DNA of 64,000 nucleotides from Trichlorobacter ammonificans. GTDB taxonomy: Bacteria; Desulfobacterota; Desulfuromonadia; Geobacterales; Pseudopelobacteraceae. The stretch is from assembly GCF_933509905.1 (NCBI RefSeq), contig NZ_OW150024.1, positions 2,344,001 through 2,408,000 of the forward strand. Reading direction: 5' to 3'. Positions 37,263 to 45,790 of this stretch are shown here, one piece after another (within the stretch, counting starts at the first letter, position 1; each line of letters opens with the position of its first letter). The notes beneath the pieces are model-generated. The model saw only the letters and a list, made by a program, of their open reading frames with translations. It ran no database searches and had not been told where the DNA came from. Both the position numbers and the translations under genes were made by a program.

Positions 37263-37883
37263 ATGACCCGAGTGAAAATCTGCGGCATAACCGATCCCGA
37301 GGATGCCCTGGCCGCGGTAGCGGCCGGGGCCGACGCCCTGGGATTCGTTTTTTACCGGGAATCTCCCCGTCACATCTTCCCGGAGGAGGCGGTGCGGATC
37401 ATCGCCCAGCTCCCCCCCTTCGTGCAGGCCGTCGGCCTGTTCGTCAACGAAGATCCGGCCACGGTCAACGGCATCGCCGATCTCTGCCGTCTCGACCTGG
37501 TACAGTTGCACGGCGACGAACCCGCCGACTACTGCCCCCTGATCCGGCGCCGGGTGCTCAAGGCGTTCCGGGTACGCAGCCTCACCTGTCTGGAGCCGAT
37601 GGCCGCCTACCGGACCGCCGGCTTCCTGCTGGACGCCTACTCCCCTTCCTGCTACGGCGGCAGCGGCACCACCTTCAACTGGGAGATCGCCCGGGAGGCG
37701 GTGAACCGTCACCAGCGGATCGTGCTGGCCGGCGGGCTCGCCCCGGACAACGTGGCCGAAGCAATCCGGCAGGTGAAGCCCTCTGCCGTGGATGTCTCCA
37801 GCGGTGTTGAGCGTGGGCCGGGCAAAAAAGATCATCAGAAGGTGCGGGAGTTCATCCGCGCTGCAAAGGAAGCACTACCATGA
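37263..37883 (+). CDS. trpF: Phosphoribosylanthranilate isomerase
   Basis: 206 residues forming a TIM barrel. [35 protein letters not shown] carries the catalytic Cys. [27 protein letters not shown] with the catalytic Asp, [10 protein letters not shown] and [15 protein letters not shown] follow. It performs the Amadori rearrangement of PRA to CdRP in tryptophan synthesis. Its last four bases overlap trpB. Confidence 0.96.
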   Translation: MTRVKICGITDPEDALAAVAAGADALGFVFYRESPRHIFPEEAVRIIAQLPPFVQAVGLFVNEDPATVNGIADLCRLDLVQLHGDEPADYCPLIRRRVLKAFRVRSLTCLEPMAAYRTAGFLLDAYSPSCYGGSGTTFNWEIAREAVNRHQRIVLAGGLAPDNVAEAIRQVKPSAVDVSSGVERGPGKKDHQKVREFIRAAKEALP

Positions 37884-39070
37884 GTCAACCGGACAAGCGC
37901 GGCCACTTCGGCATCTACGGCGGGCGGTACGTTCCCGAGACCCTGATGCCGGCTCTGAAAGAGCTGGAGGAGGCCTACGCCCACTACAAGAACGACCGCG
38001 AATTCCAGCAGGAGTTCCGCTTCTACCTGGAGCAGTACGTGGGACGCCCTTCGCCTCTCTACTTTGCCGAAAAGCTGACTCAAAAGCTGGGTGGGGCCAA
38101 GATCTACCTGAAGCGGGAAGACCTGAACCATACCGGGGCCCACAAGGTGAACAACACCATCGGCCAGGGGCTGCTGGCCCGGCGGATGGGCAAGAAGCGG
38201 GTCATCGCCGAGACCGGCGCCGGTCAGCACGGCGTGGCCACTGCCACCGTGGCGGCCCTGTTCGGCATGGCGTGCGAAGTGTTCATGGGGGCCGAGGATA
38301 TCCGTCGTCAGGCACTGAACGTTTTCCGGATGAAACTGCTGGGGGCGGCGGTGAACCCGGTGACCGCCGGCACCGCCACCCTGAAGGATGCCATGAACGA
38401 GGCACTGCGGGACTGGGTCACCAACATCCAGACCACCTTCTACGTCATCGGCACCGTGGCCGGACCCCACCCCTACCCGATGATGGTGCGGGACTTTCAG
38501 GCCGTAATCGGCCGGGAGGCCAAGAAGCAGCACGCCAAGGCGGAAGGACGGCTGCCGGACCTGCTGGTGGCCTGCGTCGGCGGCGGCAGTAACGCCATGG
38601 GGCTCTTTTACCCCTTCCTGAAAGACCGTTCGGTCCGCCTGATCGGCGTTGAAGCCGCCGGTCACGGCATTGCCAGCGGTGCCCATGCCGCGCCGCTCTG
38701 CGCCGGCTCCCCCGGCATCCTCCACGGCCAGCGCAGCTACCTGCTGCAGGACGCCGACGGCCAGGTGGCCCACGCCCACTCCATCTCCGCCGGGCTGGAC
38801 TACCCCGGTGTGGGGCCGGAACACGCTTGGCTGAAGGATACCGGCCGGGCCGAATATGTCTCCATCACCGACGACGAGGCACTGGCCGCTTTCCAGACCC
38901 TCACCCGCGAAGAGGGGATCATGCCGGCCCTGGAGTCGTCCCACGCCGTTGCCCACGCCCTGAAACTGGCCCCCACCCTGCCGCCGGACCAGACCATGGT
39001 GGTCTGCCTCTCCGGCCGGGGGGACAAGGATATCCACACCGTGGCCGATGCACTGGGGGTCAGGTTCTGA
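37880..39070 (+). CDS. trpB: Tryptophan synthase beta chain (classical TrpB1)
   Basis: 396 residues. [21 protein letters not shown], the PLP lysine in [34 protein letters not shown] and the phosphate loop GGGSNAMG are the TrpB1 signatures. It condenses indole, passed from TrpA, with serine. trpA, usually next, is not found. The gene ends at a terminator and is followed by pta, so trpA must lie elsewhere or be missing. It is coupled to trpF by overlap. Confidence 0.97.
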   Translation: MSQPDKRGHFGIYGGRYVPETLMPALKELEEAYAHYKNDREFQQEFRFYLEQYVGRPSPLYFAEKLTQKLGGAKIYLKREDLNHTGAHKVNNTIGQGLLARRMGKKRVIAETGAGQHGVATATVAALFGMACEVFMGAEDIRRQALNVFRMKLLGAAVNPVTAGTATLKDAMNEALRDWVTNIQTTFYVIGTVAGPHPYPMMVRDFQAVIGREAKKQHAKAEGRLPDLLVACVGGGSNAMGLFYPFLKDRSVRLIGVEAAGHGIASGAHAAPLCAGSPGILHGQRSYLLQDADGQVAHAHSISAGLDYPGVGPEHAWLKDTGRAEYVSITDDEALAAFQTLTREEGIMPALESSHAVAHALKLAPTLPPDQTMVVCLSGRGDKDIHTVADALGVRF

Positions 39071-39125
39071 GACTACTGGTACCGGGATGCTTTCCACAAC
39101 TGCTTTCCACTTCGTTTAGTCTCAC

Positions 39126-39152
39126 TAAAAGCCGCGTTTTCGCGGCTTTTTC
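39126..39152 (+). terminator. Rho-independent terminator after trpB
   Basis: TAAAAGCCGCG-TTTT-CGCGGCTTTTTCT is a compact stem with flanking A and T tracts. It ends the trpFB transcript 57 bases after the stop codon. Confidence 0.88.
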
Positions 39153-39154
39153 TA

Positions 39155-39184
39155 TTGACGGCCCCAACCCTGTTCAGGTATCTA
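39155..39184 (+). promoter_or_regulatory. Sigma-70-like promoter for pta
   Basis: TTGACG (39155-39160), an 18-base spacer and TATCTA (39179-39184) start right after the trpB terminator. A strong GGGGAGGT ribosome-binding site and ATG 39222 follow. Confidence 0.55.
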
Positions 39185-39221
39185 GCAAAAACTTGTTTTA
39201 TTTTTCAGGGGAGGTAGAGCG

Positions 39222-40223
39222 ATGCATCTGGTGGATCAAATCAAGGAAAAAGCCCGCAAGAATCTGAAGACCGTGGTACTGCCGGAAAGCTACGACGAGC
39301 GGATGCTGTACGCCGCCGAAAAAATCGTGAAGGAAGGGCTGGCCAGACTGGTGATCCTGGGGGACCCGGCCAAGATTCAGGCCGCGGCAGCCGCCAAGGG
39401 GGTCAGCCTGGACGGCGTTGAACTGCTCAACCCGGCCACGTCACCCAAGCTGGAGCAGTACGTGGCCGATTTCACTGAGTTGCGCAAGTCGAAGGGGATG
39501 ACCCCGGAGGAAGCCCGTAAACTGCTTACCGCCGAGGACAACCTCTACTACGCCGGCATGATGGTGCGAAACGGCGATGCGGGCGGCGAAGTGGCCGGCG
39601 CCACCGGCACCACCGGCAACGTGCTGAAAGCCGCCTTCCAGACCGTGGGTCCGGCACCCGGCATCAAAACCGTTTCCTCCTACTTCTTCATGGTCACCAA
39701 GACCCCGTCCTTCGGCGAAAACGGCATCATCCTCTTTGCCGACTGCGCCGTGAATCCGAACCCCGACGCCCAGGCCCTGGCGGAGATCGCCGTGGCAACC
39801 GCCGGCAACTGCAAGGCGTTCCTGGATGTTGACGCCCGGGTGGCCATGCTCTCCTTCTCCACCAAGGGCAGCGCCTCCCACGCCGACGTGGACAAGGTGA
39901 CCAAGGCGATGGAGATCGCCAAAACCATCAAGCCCGATATCAAGATCGACGGCGAGTTGCAGGCCGATGCGGCGCTGTTGCCCAAGGTGGGCGAAAAGAA
40001 AGCCCCCGGCAGCCCGGTGGCAGGCAAGGCCAACGTCCTGATCTTCCCCGACCTGGATGCCGGCAACATCGCCTACAAGCTGGTGGAGCGGGTGGCCGGT
40101 GCCGAGGCGGTGGGGCCGATCATCCAGGGCCTGGCCAAGCCGGTCAACGATCTCTCCCGCGGCTGTTCGGTGGAGGACATTGTGAACGTCGTCGCCATCA
40201 CCGCGGTGCAGGCCGGCGCCTAA
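39222..40223 (+). CDS. pta: Phosphate acetyltransferase
   Basis: 333 residues, the short form without an N-terminal DRTGG domain. TVVLPESYDERMLYAAEKIVKEGLA, the central VAGATGTTGNVLKAAFQTVG and SSYFFMV, then DCAVNPNPDAQALAEIAV, SFSTKGSASH and DGELQADAAL are the classic blocks. It interconverts acetyl-CoA and acetyl phosphate, important for acetate activation in Geobacter-type metabolism. ackA is not adjacent in the window. The gene is monocistronic, flanked by its own promoter and a stem-loop. Confidence 0.96.
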   Translation: MHLVDQIKEKARKNLKTVVLPESYDERMLYAAEKIVKEGLARLVILGDPAKIQAAAAAKGVSLDGVELLNPATSPKLEQYVADFTELRKSKGMTPEEARKLLTAEDNLYYAGMMVRNGDAGGEVAGATGTTGNVLKAAFQTVGPAPGIKTVSSYFFMVTKTPSFGENGIILFADCAVNPNPDAQALAEIAVATAGNCKAFLDVDARVAMLSFSTKGSASHADVDKVTKAMEIAKTIKPDIKIDGELQADAALLPKVGEKKAPGSPVAGKANVLIFPDLDAGNIAYKLVERVAGAEAVGPIIQGLAKPVNDLSRGCSVEDIVNVVAITAVQAGA

Positions 40224-40240
40224 CGGCACGTCCGAGTTCG

Positions 40241-40273
40241 ACGCTCCCCGTTCCCGGCGGGAACGGGGAGCGT
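40241..40273 (+). terminator. Long perfect stem-loop after pta
   Basis: ACGCTCCCCGTTCCC and GGGAACGGGGAGCGT form a 15-bp perfect stem with a 3-base loop. The T-run after it is weak (GTTCTCC). It is probably the pta transcript end. Confidence 0.65.
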
Positions 40274-40312
40274 GTTCTCCTGCAATTCTTGTCTGCCATC
40301 CCCTTCCCCCGC

Positions 40313-40340
40313 TTGACAACGGCGAAATTCGGAGTACCTA
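40313..40340 (+). promoter_or_regulatory. Possible promoter for the pqi operon
   Basis: A consensus TTGACA (40313-40318) is followed 16 bases later by TACCTA (40335-40340). The distance to the pqiA start is about 57 bases. Confidence 0.45.
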
Positions 40341-40396
40341 TAGAGAGCATCTGATCCTGCCCACCCGGCGCGGGAAACTCCACCGCGGATATACCG

Positions 40397-41029
40397 ATGA
40401 ATCATACCGCTGCCCACCTGGTTGCCTGTCACGAATGCGGTCTGCTGCTGCGGGAGATAGCGCTCCCTCCCGGCAGTGCCGCGGTCTGTTGCTGTTGCGG
40501 CGCCACACTCTACCGCAACAGCCCCGACAGCATCAGACGCACCCTTGCCCTGACCCTGGCGGCGGCCGTTTTCTTCATCGTCGCCAACAGCTACCCAATC
40601 CTGGGGATTGAAATCCAGGGAAACCGCAACGCCGCCACGCTGGCCGGTGCCGTGCAGGCACTTTGGCACCAGCAGATGTACAGCATCTCATCGCTGGTCT
40701 GCATCACCGCCATCCTGGTGCCGGCCCTGGAGCTCTCCCTGCTGCTCTATCTGCTGGTGCCGCTTCAGTTGCAACGGCAACCTCCCGGCATTCCGCTCAT
40801 CCTGCGTCTCATAACGGCCATCAAGCCCTGGGGGATGGTGGAGGTGTTCATGCTGGGCCTGCTGGTTTCCCTGGTAAAGCTGCAAAGCGACTTCTCCATA
40901 CTGCCCGGCGTGGCTCTCTGGTCCTTCGCGGTACTGACCCTGCTCCTGGCCGCCGTGGCGGCATCGTTCAATCCCCGTGAAATCTGGATGCGCCTTGACT
41001 ACCGCTCAACGAGGCAGGCCGCGGCATGA
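40397..41029 (+). CDS. PqiA-like membrane protein, first half
   Basis: 210 residues. An N-terminal zinc-ribbon-like part has Cys pairs (LVACHECGLLL, VCCCCGATLYR). Four membrane helices follow (LALTLAAAVFFIVANSYPIL, ISSLVCITAILVPALELSLLLYLL, PWGMVEVFMLGLLVSLVKL, LWSFAVLTLLLAAVAAS). This is one PqiA domain of the two that E. coli PqiA has in a single chain. PqiABC moves lipids between inner and outer membrane. It overlaps the second half-gene by four bases. Confidence 0.88.
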   Translation: MNHTAAHLVACHECGLLLREIALPPGSAAVCCCCGATLYRNSPDSIRRTLALTLAAAVFFIVANSYPILGIEIQGNRNAATLAGAVQALWHQQMYSISSLVCITAILVPALELSLLLYLLVPLQLQRQPPGIPLILRLITAIKPWGMVEVFMLGLLVSLVKLQSDFSILPGVALWSFAVLTLLLAAVAASFNPREIWMRLDYRSTRQAAA

Positions 41030-41664
41030 AACGGCGGATGCATCCAACTCCCGACGAGCTGGGGCTTGACAGCTGTGTCGTCTGCACGCTGGTTTCGCGT
41101 CCGGAGGAACGGAGGGATGCCGGACGGTGTCCACGCTGCAACGCCAGACTGCACCGCCGCAAACCGTACAGCATCGAGCAGTGCTGGGCTCTGACCATTG
41201 CGGCCTCCATCCTGTACATACCGGCAAACGTGATGACCATGATGGAAACCGGCTCTCTGGTCAGCTACCGCAAGGACACCATCATGAGCGGCATCATCTA
41301 TCTCTGGAAAACCGGCTTCGAGGGGGTCGCCGTCATTGTCTTCATCGCCAGCATCCTGGTGCCGCTCTTCAAGCTGCTGGCCCTGACCCTGCTGCTGGTG
41401 ACGGCCCAGCGCGGCTCCACCTGGTGGCCGATGCAGCGGATGCGCCTGTACCGTCTGGTGGAGCTGGTGGGGCGCTGGTCCATGCTGGATATTTTCGTGG
41501 TCACCTTTCTTGCCGCCGTGGTCCAGATCAGCTCCCTGGCCACGGTCAGGGCCGGCGATGGTGCCGTGGCCTTTGGCGCCGTGGTGGTGCTCACCATGCT
41601 CGCTGCCATGAAATTCGATCCCCGCCTGATCTGGGATCCGCTCCGGAAAGAGACGCTCCAATGA
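41026..41664 (+). CDS. PqiA-like membrane protein, second half
   Basis: 212 residues. Rubredoxin-like Cys pairs (DSCVVCTLV, RCPRCNARLH) are followed by four helices beginning QCWALTIAASILYIPANVMTMM, the best-conserved PqiA motif. It continues with MSGIIYLWKTGFEGVAVIVFIASILVPLFKLLALTLLL and LVELVGRWSMLDIFVVTFLAAVVQ. Together with the preceding gene it makes a split PqiA. pqiB starts in its last four bases. Confidence 0.9.
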   Translation: MKRRMHPTPDELGLDSCVVCTLVSRPEERRDAGRCPRCNARLHRRKPYSIEQCWALTIAASILYIPANVMTMMETGSLVSYRKDTIMSGIIYLWKTGFEGVAVIVFIASILVPLFKLLALTLLLVTAQRGSTWWPMQRMRLYRLVELVGRWSMLDIFVVTFLAAVVQISSLATVRAGDGAVAFGAVVVLTMLAAMKFDPRLIWDPLRKETLQ

Positions 41665-43325
41665 CCGATACGACCGCTTCCGTACCGCCCCCCGAAGGTG
41701 ACATCCCCGAGGCCGCAATCGAACGCCGGCGCTACCGCTCCTCCCAGCTGATCTGGCTGGTCCCGATCATCGCCGCCATCGTCGGCCTCTCTCTGGCGGT
41801 CAAATTCTATCTGGAACAGGGGCCGGTCATCACCATCACCTTCAAGAGCGGCGAAGGGATCGAGGCGGGCAAGACCAGGATCAAGTTCAAGGATGTCCAG
41901 GTGGGCCTCGTCAAGAGCATCACCATCTCCCGGGACCGCAGCAGCGTGAAGGTGGTTGCCCAGCTGAACAAGGAGGCGGAAAATCTGCTGGTGGCCGACA
42001 CCCGCTTCTGGGTGGTCAGCCCGCGCATTTCGGGGGGCGGCATCTCGGGGCTCAACACCCTGATGGGCGGTTCCTACATCGCCATGGATGCCGGGGTATC
42101 CACCGCCGAGCAGGTTGAGTTCACCGGCCTGGACGGTCCGCCGGCGGTCAAGATGGACGAGCCGGGGCGACAGTTCGTCCTGCAGGCGCAGGACATCGGT
42201 TCGCTGAACGTGGCCTCGCCGATCTATTATCGCAGAATCCAGGCGGGGGAGGTGATCAGCTATCAGTTGAACAAGGAAGGCAGCGGCGTCACCATCACCA
42301 TCTTCATCCGGGCTCCCTTTGATCAGTACGTCAAGGCCAACACCCTGTTCTGGCATGCCAGCGGCGTGGAGTTCTCCCTCGATGCCGGCGGCGTCAAGGT
42401 CAATACCCAGTCCGTGTCGTCGATACTGCTGGGAGGTATCGCCTTTCAGACCCCGGAGGACAACCGCGAAAACAAGCCGGCCCCAAGCAACAGCATCTTC
42501 ACCCTGTTTGCCGACCGGGACGAAGCCCTTAAACGGAGCGATACAATTGTCGAGCGTTACCTGCTGGTATTCCACGAATCGGTACGCGGCCTGTCGGTGG
42601 GTGCTCCGGTGGATTTACGGGGAGTAGCGGTGGGAGAGGTCAGCAAGATCGGCGTGGAGCTGGGCGCAGGCCGCAAAAACGTGGTGATGCCGGTGGAGAT
42701 CAACTTCTACCCGGAACGGCTGCGTGCCCGCTACCGGACCACGACGCAGCAGCGGGCGCCGACGGACACCCGCAAGCTGCTGGCAACGCTGGTCGAGCAG
42801 GGGCTGCGCGCCCAGTTGCGTAACGGCAACCTGCTCACCGGCCAGTTGTACATTGCTCTGGACTTTTTCCCCAAGGAGACGGCAACACGGATCGACTGGA
42901 CCCGGAATCCTCCGCTGCTGCCCACCACAACCGGCAGCCTGGAGCAGTTCCAGACCTCCCTGATGCAGGTGGTGCAGAAACTTGAACGGCTGCCGCTGGA
43001 GGAACTGGCCGGGGATGCCCGGACCACCCTGAAGCGTCTCGACAGCACCCTTGCCAGTGCCGACCACTTGCTGAAGGGAGTTGACGCCTCGCTGCTGCCG
43101 GAAGCGCGCGGCATGGTGCATGACGTGCGTACTACCCTGGATGAACTGCGCACGACCCTGACCAGCGCCCGCCAGGCCCTGGCGGCGGACGCCCCCCTGC
43201 AGCACGACCTGCGCGAAGCCCTGCGGGAAATGAACCGGGCCGCCCAATCCCTGCGGACCCTGGGGGACTACCTGGAACGGCACCCGGAAGCGCTGCTGCA
43301 GGGAAAGAAGGAGGAGACCCGATGA
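41661..43325 (+). CDS. pqiB: Intermembrane lipid transport protein PqiB with three MCE domains
   Basis: About 554 residues. One N-terminal membrane anchor (QLIWLVPIIAAIVGLSLAVKFYLEQ) is followed by three MCE domains: ITITFKSGEGIEAGKTRIKFKDVQVGLVKSI, FVLQAQDIGSLNVASPIYYRRIQAGEVISY and LLVFHESVRGLSVGAPVDLRGVAVGEVSKI. A long C-terminal coiled coil rich in LxxLxxT repeats follows (RTTLKRLDSTLASADHLLKG). PqiB forms a periplasm-spanning needle for lipid transfer. The frame is open further upstream but inside pqiA. ATG 41661 overlaps the pqiA stop. Confidence 0.93.
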   Translation: MTDTTASVPPPEGDIPEAAIERRRYRSSQLIWLVPIIAAIVGLSLAVKFYLEQGPVITITFKSGEGIEAGKTRIKFKDVQVGLVKSITISRDRSSVKVVAQLNKEAENLLVADTRFWVVSPRISGGGISGLNTLMGGSYIAMDAGVSTAEQVEFTGLDGPPAVKMDEPGRQFVLQAQDIGSLNVASPIYYRRIQAGEVISYQLNKEGSGVTITIFIRAPFDQYVKANTLFWHASGVEFSLDAGGVKVNTQSVSSILLGGIAFQTPEDNRENKPAPSNSIFTLFADRDEALKRSDTIVERYLLVFHESVRGLSVGAPVDLRGVAVGEVSKIGVELGAGRKNVVMPVEINFYPERLRARYRTTTQQRAPTDTRKLLATLVEQGLRAQLRNGNLLTGQLYIALDFFPKETATRIDWTRNPPLLPTTTGSLEQFQTSLMQVVQKLERLPLEELAGDARTTLKRLDSTLASADHLLKGVDASLLPEARGMVHDVRTTLDELRTTLTSARQALAADAPLQHDLREALREMNRAAQSLRTLGDYLERHPEALLQGKKEETR

Positions 43326-43942
43326 GATCATCTGCACGAAACACCGTCGCCTGCTGGCTGTCGGCACTGCTCCTCGCCGGTTGTGCCGCGTCGCCGGAGG
43401 CGCAGTTCTATACGCTTGCCCCACTGCCGTCCACCGACAACAATCCGGGCATCCCCTTTCCCCACTCGCTGGAGGTCAGGCCGGTGACCCTGCCCGAGCT
43501 GGTGGACCGTCCCCAGCTGGTCGTCGGCATCGACGCCCACCAGGTGCGCCTGCTGGAAAACCACCGCTGGGCGGAACCGCTGAAAAGCGCCATTCCCCGG
43601 ATCATGGCGGACAACCTGTCCCGTATCCTGGGCACCGACCGCGTCTCCTGGTACCCCCGTGCCGCCCCCGCTCCCGCCGACTACCGCATCACGGTGGATT
43701 TCCAGCGCTTCGAATCCTCGGGCAGCCTGGTGATTCTCGATGCGCTCTGGACGGTCAGGAGCGCTGCCGGAGGAGCGCCGCAGACCGGGCGCAGCCTGGT
43801 GCGGGAAACCAGCGTCTCTGCCGACCACGGGGCAATTGCTTCGGCCTACAGCCGCGCCCTTGCCGCCGTCAGCCGGGATATTGCCGTGCACCTCAGGCGT
43901 AACGCAGGGGGTCCACCAGCCCCGCCTCGGCAAACCCTTTGA
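43322..43942 (+). CDS. pqiC: PqiC-type outer-membrane lipoprotein
   Basis: 206 residues. A lipoprotein signal peptide with lipobox LLAGC (Cys about residue 21) is followed by a DUF330/ABC-transport auxiliary domain: [62 protein letters not shown]. PqiC docks the PqiB needle at the outer membrane. It closes the pqi operon by a four-base overlap. Its last 50 bases run under the convergent end of queC. Confidence 0.92.
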   Translation: MRSSARNTVACWLSALLLAGCAASPEAQFYTLAPLPSTDNNPGIPFPHSLEVRPVTLPELVDRPQLVVGIDAHQVRLLENHRWAEPLKSAIPRIMADNLSRILGTDRVSWYPRAAPAPADYRITVDFQRFESSGSLVILDALWTVRSAAGGAPQTGRSLVRETSVSADHGAIASAYSRALAAVSRDIAVHLRRNAGGPPAPPRQTL

Positions 43943-44567
43943 GACGCAGCCGGCAGGAATCGCAGCTACCGCAGGAGAGGCCCTCCGGGGTGGGATCGTA
44001 GCAGGAATGGGTCAGGCCGTAGTCCACCCCCAGGGCGGTGCCGGCCAGGATGATCTCCGCCTTGGTCAGGCTGATCAGCGGAGTATGGATGCGGAACTGC
44101 CCGCTCCCCTCCACTCCCGCCTTCGTGGCCAGGTTGGCGGTCTGTTCGAAGGACTCGATAAAGGCGGGACGGCAGTCGGGGTAGCCGGAATAGTCCAGGG
44201 CGTTCACCCCGATGAAGATGTCGAAGGCCCCCAGTACCTCGGCCCATCCCAGGGCGAAGGAGAGAAAGATGGTGTTGCGGGCCGGCACGTAGGTTACCGG
44301 GATCTCCGCCCCCACCCCCTCCTTGGGTACCGCGATATCCGCGGTCAGCGCACTTCCCCCCATCATGCGCAGGTCGAAGCCGACTACCAGGTGTTCCCGT
44401 GCGCCCAGCCGCACGGCGTTGGCCTTGGCAACGTCCAGCTCATGGCGGTGACGCTGGCCGTAGTCAAAACTGATGGCATAGGGTTCGAACCCCTGGTGAG
44501 CCGCCATGGCCAGACAGGTGGTGGAGTCCAGGCCGGCGCTGTACAGTACGACCGCTTTGTTGTGCAT
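43893..44567 (-). CDS. queC: 7-cyano-7-deazaguanine synthase (preQ0 synthase)
   Basis: 224 residues. The PP-loop is [12 protein letters not shown] (Ala replacing the usual second Gly of SGGxDS). [57 protein letters not shown] and the zinc site [20 protein letters not shown] are all family motifs. It makes preQ0 from CDG with ATP and ammonia for queuosine tRNA modification. It is convergent with and overlaps pqiC by 50 bases, and diverges from the methyltransferase gene. Confidence 0.96.
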   Translation of the reverse strand: MHNKAVVLYSAGLDSTTCLAMAAHQGFEPYAISFDYGQRHRHELDVAKANAVRLGAREHLVVGFDLRMMGGSALTADIAVPKEGVGAEIPVTYVPARNTIFLSFALGWAEVLGAFDIFIGVNALDYSGYPDCRPAFIESFEQTANLATKAGVEGSGQFRIHTPLISLTKAEIILAGTALGVDYGLTHSCYDPTPEGLSCGSCDSCRLRLKGFAEAGLVDPLRYA

Positions 44568-44637
44568 GGTGCTAACCTCGGTACCGTGATGATGCCGTCA
44601 CCTTAAAGCGTCAGCGGACCCCGGTCAAGGGGTTCCC

Positions 44638-44664
44638 GCCACCGGCCGTTCATGGTACGGTGGC
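44638..44664 (+). promoter_or_regulatory. Hairpin just before the methyltransferase start
   Basis: GCCACCG (44638-44644) and CGGTGGC (44658-44664) form a perfect 7-bp stem ending three bases before ATG 44668. There is no purine-rich ribosome-binding site. It may affect initiation or mark a short leader. Confidence 0.3.
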
Positions 44665-44667
44665 ACC

Positions 44668-45780
44668 ATGAATTCCGTGCAACGGCATTATGAAACCCAT
44701 CCCTACCCCCACTACCCCCTGCTTGCCCGCATTCGCCGCTGCGATACCTACGCCATCTCCCTGGAAGCGCTCTGGTGCAGGTTCAACGGCGCCATGCCGC
44801 CGCCGACGGCCCGGACTGTGCTGGTGGCCGGCTGCGGCAGTTTTTCCCCCTACCCCTTCAGCCTGGCCAATCCGGGCTGCCGGGTCACGGCCCTGGACCT
44901 CTCCGCCGCCAGTCTGCGGCGGGCCCGGCTGCACTGCCTGCTCAATCTGCGGCGCAACGTCAACTTTCTCCGGGGAGACCTGCTCGATGGACAGCTGGCT
45001 CCCGGGCCGTTCGGCCTGATCGACGCCTTCGGCGTACTGCACCACCTGCCCGATCCGGGTGCGGGACTGCGCGCCCTGGCCACCCGCCTGGCACCGGGAG
45101 GAATCATGCGGGTCATGCTCTACAGCCACGGTGCCCGCACACGGACCGAGGCTGCCCGCCGCGCCCTGCGTCGTCTCGGCGTGCAGTCCCTCACCGACCT
45201 GAAGCGGCTGCTCAAAGGACTGCCGGAGGGATCGTCCCTGGCAACGGCGGTGGCGGAGGCCCCCGATGCCGCCTTCGACAGCGGCCTGGCCGATGCGTTT
45301 CTGCATCCGCTGGTTCAGACCTTCACGGTTGCGCAGCTGGAAACGCTGCTTGCTGCAACGGGTCTGCGGCCGCTCCTGTTCGCCCACGCCGGCGCCCTGT
45401 CCGACCCGTCCGACGAACTGGCCCGGCTGCGCACCCTCGAACGGACCAGGGAGCTGGACAGCAACTACCTGCTCTTCCTGGGCAGGGACACCTGCGGCCC
45501 GGCCCAGCCGGAAGCCGGGGCCCTCGTCAGCCTCAACCCCTGCCTTTCCGGCATCCTGCCCCGCATTCCCCAGCCAGTCGGACGACTGGGCCATCCCCTC
45601 CCCCCCCTGAACCGGGCAACCCGGAAGCTGCTGCGGCGCTGCCGCACCCCGCAGCCCTGGGAAACCCTGTCCGTTGCGGAGCGGCAGCTCGCCCGGCAGC
45701 TGGCGGAACACCTGCTGCTGCTGATCACCGGTACCCGCCAGGCCGGCGGGGAGGTTGACCGTAGCCCCGCGAAATGCTAG
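44668..45780 (+). CDS. SAM-dependent methyltransferase, unknown substrate
   Basis: 370 residues. A class I methyltransferase core is preceded by YETHPYPHYPLL, a motif seen in methyltransferases sometimes fused to TPR regions. Motif I is VLVAGCGSFSPYPFSLANPGCRVTALDLS. Then LIDAFGVLHHLPDPGAGLRALATRLAPGGIMRVMLYS. The C-terminal 170 residues add a helical region of unknown role (DAFLHPLVQTFTVAQLETLL, DSNYLLFLGRDTC). The stop lies 10 bases before the transglycosylase start. Confidence 0.85.
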   Translation: MNSVQRHYETHPYPHYPLLARIRRCDTYAISLEALWCRFNGAMPPPTARTVLVAGCGSFSPYPFSLANPGCRVTALDLSAASLRRARLHCLLNLRRNVNFLRGDLLDGQLAPGPFGLIDAFGVLHHLPDPGAGLRALATRLAPGGIMRVMLYSHGARTRTEAARRALRRLGVQSLTDLKRLLKGLPEGSSLATAVAEAPDAAFDSGLADAFLHPLVQTFTVAQLETLLAATGLRPLLFAHAGALSDPSDELARLRTLERTRELDSNYLLFLGRDTCGPAQPEAGALVSLNPCLSGILPRIPQPVGRLGHPLPPLNRATRKLLRRCRTPQPWETLSVAERQLARQLAEHLLLLITGTRQAGGEVDRSPAKC

Positions 45781-45790
45781 ATACCATCCC

